Part shown: positions 7,301 to 8,256 of the stretch, in pieces
Layout of the letters: each line of letters opens with the position of its first letter
Position numbering within the stretch: the stretch's first letter is position 1
Assembly (NCBI GenBank): GCA_002392545.1
Contig: DGHF01000229.1
Location: forward strand, 1 to 8,256
Direction of reading: 5' to 3'
Source: Ruminococcus sp. UBA3855
GTDB lineage: Bacteria; Bacillota; Clostridia; Oscillospirales; Ruminococcaceae
DNA: 8,256 bases
The notes under the pieces: model-generated
What the model saw: the letters and a program-made list of their open reading frames with translations, nothing else
Databases searched by the model: none
What the model was told of the DNA's origin: nothing
Translations under genes and position numbers: made by a program

Positions 7301-7547
7301 GTATGACCTTGGATTTGATGCTTCTCAGGGCTTCCATACCTACGGCTTCGACTGGCAGCCTGACCATATTACTTGGTATGTTGACGGCAAAGCAGTTTAT
7401 ACCGCAACTGAAAATATTCCCAGCACAGCCGGAAAGATTATGATGAATGTATGGCCCGGAACTGGTGTTGATGATTGGCTGAAGCCGTTTAACGGCAATG
7501 TTCCGCTGACAGCTCGTTATCAGTGGGTAACATATCAGCAGTCCTGA
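4347..7547 (+). CDS. Secreted cellulosomal glucanase: CBM4/9-Ig-GH9-dockerin-GH16
   Basis: This 1066-residue bifunctional enzyme acts outside the cell on beta-glucans. Modules: signal peptide (1 to about 31, ending PVSAA); CBM4/9-like carbohydrate-binding module (about 34-181, NIISNSTFENGTSGW to IYIDNVSLEL); Ig-like domain of GH9 enzymes (about 195-280, INVNQVGYK); GH9 catalytic domain (about 285-712) with GGWHDAGDYGRY (Asp338, Asp341), NPHHRPS (644-650) and SYSTNE (proton donor Glu698); Pro-Thr-Glu linker (722-755); dockerin (about 760-820); second linker (about 822-850); GH16 domain (about 855-1066) with WDEIDIE (nucleophile Glu957, acid/base Glu961). The GH16 part strongly resembles Bacillus lichenase (DTTKVQFNYYTNGVG, GFHTYGFDWQP), so it should cut mixed-linkage 1,3-1,4-glucan, while CBM4-Ig-GH9 recalls clostridial CbhA/CelK-type cellulases. 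ATG 4347 is chosen because GAGGGGAAA (4331-4339) precedes it and the signal peptide starts there. The dockerin predicts attachment to a scaffoldin. Confidence 0.95.
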   Translation: MKKNMLRKVAAIFAACTMLTAAVPMNVPVSAAGNIISNSTFENGTSGWGTYKESGGKCSLSTENGRLALKVSNVGQVNYAVQVYYDIVPLYQNAKYRLKYDISCTIDRFVEGMIQQNGGTYQAYTWKGLDLTSTPQTVDYEFTMEKETDIMAKLLFNCGTQGEDLPEHTIYIDNVSLELIDDSQVDYSASRPYEPSINVNQVGYKSNSKKVAVLKNVEGTSQFQVVNADTGSVVYTGDLSAPMQNSNANETNWQADFSSVTAEGNYYIQCGNLDKSYTFHIGENAYGNLLSDSVKMLYRQRCGTAIQDEVFSHPACHNTMATVYGTNQKIDVSGGWHDAGDYGRYIVPAAKTIADLLYAYQENPQAFGDNTGIPESGNGKADILDEARYELEWMLKMQADNGGVYHKVSCATFPSYCMPEEETAELIVTPISSTSTADFCGAMALAYEFYKDVDADFANKCLTAAEKAWSWLESNPNFLFQNPEDIVTGEYGDNSDRDERYWAAAQLYRATQKDNYLSALQSMSVQEGLDWATVGDYGNIAILTMKGIDKNSDVYQKAKSAVIAQADKLMKTSNAQPYQVARSKFDWGSNMTVANCGVVLGMAYKLTGEQNYLNAAEAQLNYLLGVNPLGECFVTGYGTVSPQNPHHRPSMAKGQASPAMLVGGVNSNLEDSAAKAYLADVAPAKCYVDNSESYSTNEICIYWNSPLTYLMTVTDGNTIQDEPVVQPTEPVTEPTEPVTEPTQPVVEPTQPTTPSGNVTYGDVDGDGDVDIIDVLTLNQYLLGVNEEPIHEANADVDNDKVINDTDAMNILKSLVKLTTLPVGGSAPVVQPTEATTEIAQPVSGDDKGTEMNANATMVANFRNGESQYFFASNGWTNGSCFDCWWYKENTSFNDGCLNLTIDGDRANKHMYSGAEYRTVDFYRYGYYETSMQAIKNDGVVSSFFTYTGPSDNNPWDEIDIEILGKDTTKVQFNYYTNGVGQHEYMYDLGFDASQGFHTYGFDWQPDHITWYVDGKAVYTATENIPSTAGKIMMNVWPGTGVDDWLKPFNGNVPLTARYQWVTYQQS
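6510..6611 (+). repeat. Pro-Thr-Glu repeat linker in the glucanase
   Basis: This in-frame segment codes for residues 722-755, built from degenerate copies of PVxEPTxP (PVVQPTE, PVTEPTE, PVTEPTQ, PVVEPTQ). It joins GH9 to the dockerin. The linker on the other side of the dockerin opens with the same PVVQPTE (6827-6847), so the dockerin is flanked by related linker units. Such linkers are flexible spacers in secreted cellulases. Confidence 0.85.
6624..6806 (+). other. Internal dockerin module
   Basis: This codes for residues about 760-820, a calcium-binding duplicated segment that binds cohesins. The first loop is DVDGDGDVDIID (Asp762, 764, 766, 770, 773) followed by helix VLTLNQYLLG. The second is DVDNDKVINDTD (Asp795, 797, 799, Asn803, Asp806) followed by AMNILKSLV. 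In the second loop Lys800 replaces the usual Gly at loop position 6, and the residues at loop positions 10-11 differ between the copies (Ile-Ile versus Asp-Thr), so the two faces are not equivalent. The dockerin lies between two catalytic modules and not at the C-terminus. Confidence 0.93.
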
Positions 7548-7578
7548 TGATTTTCCCCTTTCTTCTTAACCTGATAAA

Positions 7579-7607
7579 GATGCAGAGGTTCGATTCACCT
7601 CTGCATC
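7579..7607 (+). terminator. Perfect 11-bp hairpin after the glucanase gene
   Basis: GATGCAGAGGT (7579-7589) and ACCTCTGCATC (7597-7607) form a perfect stem with a 7-base loop, 31 bases after the stop. The T-rich stretch begins only at 7622 (TTTTTT, then TTTTT at 7632), so it is a poor intrinsic terminator alone. It may protect the mRNA 3' end or act together with the stronger hairpin downstream. Confidence 0.55.
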
Positions 7608-7652
7608 CAACCCCGTAAAGCTTTTTTCGTTATTTTTGCGTATTGTTCATTG

Positions 7653-7696
7653 AAAACAGCCCTTCCGTGAGAAATCCGGAGGGGCTGTTTTCATTT
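7653..7696 (+). terminator. Strong, bidirectional-type terminator
   Basis: AAAACAGCCCTTCCG (7653-7667) pairs with CGGAGGGGCTGTTTT (7677-7691) over 15 positions with one T-G pair and a 9-base loop. Four T and further T-rich sequence follow, and the matching A run on the left makes it able to stop transcription from either side. It probably ends the glucanase transcript. Confidence 0.85.
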
Positions 7697-7776
7697 TCAA
7701 ATTTTTGTTTTCTATTGACATTTTTTGTAAGATGTGGTAAGACAAAAGTATGTGTTAATGAAAAACAGCGAATTGA

Positions 7777-7965
7777 TATCAGCTCATTTTCGGACGGAAA
7801 CGCTATGAAAACGGTCATCCAAGAAACTGCATCTGCTACAGCTATCAAATTGTTGACGGAAAATTTGAAATTGTACCAGAGAAAGCAGAAGTAATCCGCC
7901 AGATTTTTGAATCATCCTTGCTGTTGTGTGGATTTGTCACATTGTCTATTTTGTGTTTGGTGTGA
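7777..7965 (+). pseudogene. Remnant resembling a serine recombinase
   Basis: One frame, open from 7777 after a TGA at 7774-7776 to a TGA at 7963-7965, contains FGRKRYENGHP, then YQIVDGKFEIVPE (from 7840) and KAEVIRQIFE (ending 7911). A segment of the type GY-x-(I/V)DGKFEI-x-PEEAE-(I/V)VR-x-IFE is typical of the recombinase domain (Pfam Recombinase, PF07508) of large serine integrases and resolvases, recognised here by eye. There is no start codon with a ribosome binding site, no catalytic resolvase domain, and the similarity stops after IFE. The two Cys and the Ser just before YQIV replace the usual small or Gly residues. I take it for a decayed piece of a mobile element. A similar-sized frame in another register (7643-7894) has no recognisable family. 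Confidence 0.45.
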
Positions 7966-8002
7966 AGACCATCAAAGAAGAAAATTCAGAACAATGAAAC
8001 AG

Positions 8003-8032
8003 AAACCAGTCCTGCAATATGGGCTGGTTTTT
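8003..8032 (+). terminator. Rho-independent terminator
   Basis: AAACCAGTCC (8003-8012) pairs with GGGCTGGTTT (8021-8030) over 10 positions with one T-G pair, loop of 8 bases, followed by TTTTT (8028-8032). It follows the recombinase-like remnant and may once have ended that gene. It also insulates the promoter at 8054. Confidence 0.82.
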
Positions 8033-8053
8033 GTAAAGTGACGAAACACATAC

Positions 8054-8082
8054 TTGATTTTTTTGCATAACAGTGCTATAAT
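8054..8082 (+). promoter_or_regulatory. Predicted promoter (extended -10) for the last reading frame
   Basis: TTGATT (8054-8059), a 17-bp spacer and TATAAT (8077-8082) with TG at 8074-8075 (TGnTATAAT). Transcription would start near 8089, inside the GTTAGC box that follows. Confidence 0.7.
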
Positions 8083-8085
8083 ATT

Positions 8086-8101
8086 GTTAGCAACCGCTTA
8101 C
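8086..8101 (+). promoter_or_regulatory. Fifth GTTAGC box, overlapping the start of transcription
   Basis: GTTAGCaaccGCTTAC is the most palindromic of the set (GTTAGC against GTAAGC, five of six). It sits three bases after the -10 and is preceded by TT as in the two boxes nearest feoAB. The downstream leader also resembles the feoAB leader: ATGAGA-AATG-T-ATGATG (8105-8121) against ATGAGA-G-AATG-A-ATGATG (413-430). A repressor bound here would block initiation. Confidence 0.5.
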
Positions 8102-8115
8102 CAAATGAGAAATGT

Positions 8116-8229
8116 ATGATGAAAAAATATGATATTACACAAAAAGTGGAGTTCAGAACAGGTACATACAATTTGAATCAGGATGCAAATTTCAATTTTC
8201 AGCTTAACCGTGTCATTATGTGGGAGTGA
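8116..8229 (+). pseudogene. Short truncated-looking reading frame (possible alpha/beta-hydrolase N-terminus)
   Basis: This 37-codon frame reads MMKKYDITQKVEF, then RTGTYNLNQDANFNF and QLNRVIMWE before TGA at 8227-8229. The text reads like the first strand-rich residues of a longer protein and not like a complete small one. From memory, clostridial alpha/beta-hydrolase-like proteins begin similarly (TGTYNL-x-QD-x-NFNFQLNRV), but I cannot confirm this. The other two forward frames also close by 8235-8237 (TAG) and 8252-8254 (TAA), so a single frameshift would not rescue it within the window. There is no good ribosome binding site before the ATG. The promoter and box upstream look intact, which suggests a gene truncated after its control region was in place. 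A genuine small peptide gene cannot be excluded. Confidence 0.35.
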
Positions 8230-8256
8230 AGTCTTAGGAATGTTAAATAAATAACT

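Noticed and set aside
5781..7367. A 528-codon open frame on the minus strand opposite the glucanase
   Set aside because: It lies entirely antisense to conserved GH9, dockerin and GH16 coding sequence, has no recognisable family, and I see no convincing promoter or ribosome binding site. It is a shadow of biased codon use.
7579..7612. tRNA 3' end: AGGTTCGATTC looks like a T arm and CATCCA like an acceptor end
   Set aside because: When the TTCGATT loop is set in the T-arm register, the flanking stem mispairs (G with A, A with C), and no anticodon or D arm is found upstream. The bases are fully explained by the perfect 11-bp hairpin.

Overview
The window looks like a piece of a Ruminococcus-like chromosome (Bacillota, Oscillospiraceae). 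The evidence is moderate GC, AAAGGAGA/GAGGGGA-type ribosome binding sites, TGnTATAAT promoters, and a secreted glucanase carrying a dockerin. The genus is inferred from the cellulosome-type enzyme and was not confirmed by any search. All supported genes are on the + strand.

Region 1 (1-3384), ferrous iron uptake. The tail of a membrane transporter (1-162) ends at a hairpin terminator. A regulatory intergenic region follows, and then a three-gene operon: a fused FeoA-FeoB iron permease (456-2798), a 53-residue FeoB-associated Cys-rich membrane protein (2803-2964, too short for a usual ORF cutoff), and a membrane-anchored heavy-metal-associated (HMA) protein (2961-3320) that overlaps the previous gene by ATGA. 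A strong hairpin terminator (3346-3384) closes the operon. Four copies of a partly palindromic box, GTTAGC-N4-GYAAYC, lie at 132, 215, 304 and 387, at steps of 83, 89 and 83 bp. One overlaps the predicted feoAB -35 and one lies in the leader. A related box reappears at 8086.

Region 2 (3392-7696), plant beta-glucan degradation. A consensus promoter (TTGACA-N17-TATAAT) drives an AraC-family regulator (3455-4192). A short intergenic region with a two-turn direct repeat and a weaker promoter leads to a 1066-residue secreted enzyme (4347-7547). Its order is signal peptide, CBM4/9-like module, Ig-like domain, GH9 cellulase, Pro-Thr-Glu linker, dockerin, second linker, GH16 lichenase. The regulator probably controls the enzyme, and the dockerin should plug both catalytic modules into a cellulosome. 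Two hairpins follow, the second a 15-bp bidirectional-type terminator.

Region 3 (7700-8256), decayed tail. About 550 bases hold no intact recognisable gene. There is a fragment resembling a serine recombinase (7777-7965), a terminator (8003-8032), and a good extended -10 promoter with the GTTAGC box directly downstream. A 37-codon reading frame (8116-8229) follows, which looks like the start of a longer protein that was cut off.

I see no CRISPR array, rRNA, tRNA or complete insertion sequence. The gene families are known. The most novel-looking signal is the regularly spaced GTTAGC box array at feoAB and its recurrence, with similar leader sequence, at the remnant gene near the window end.
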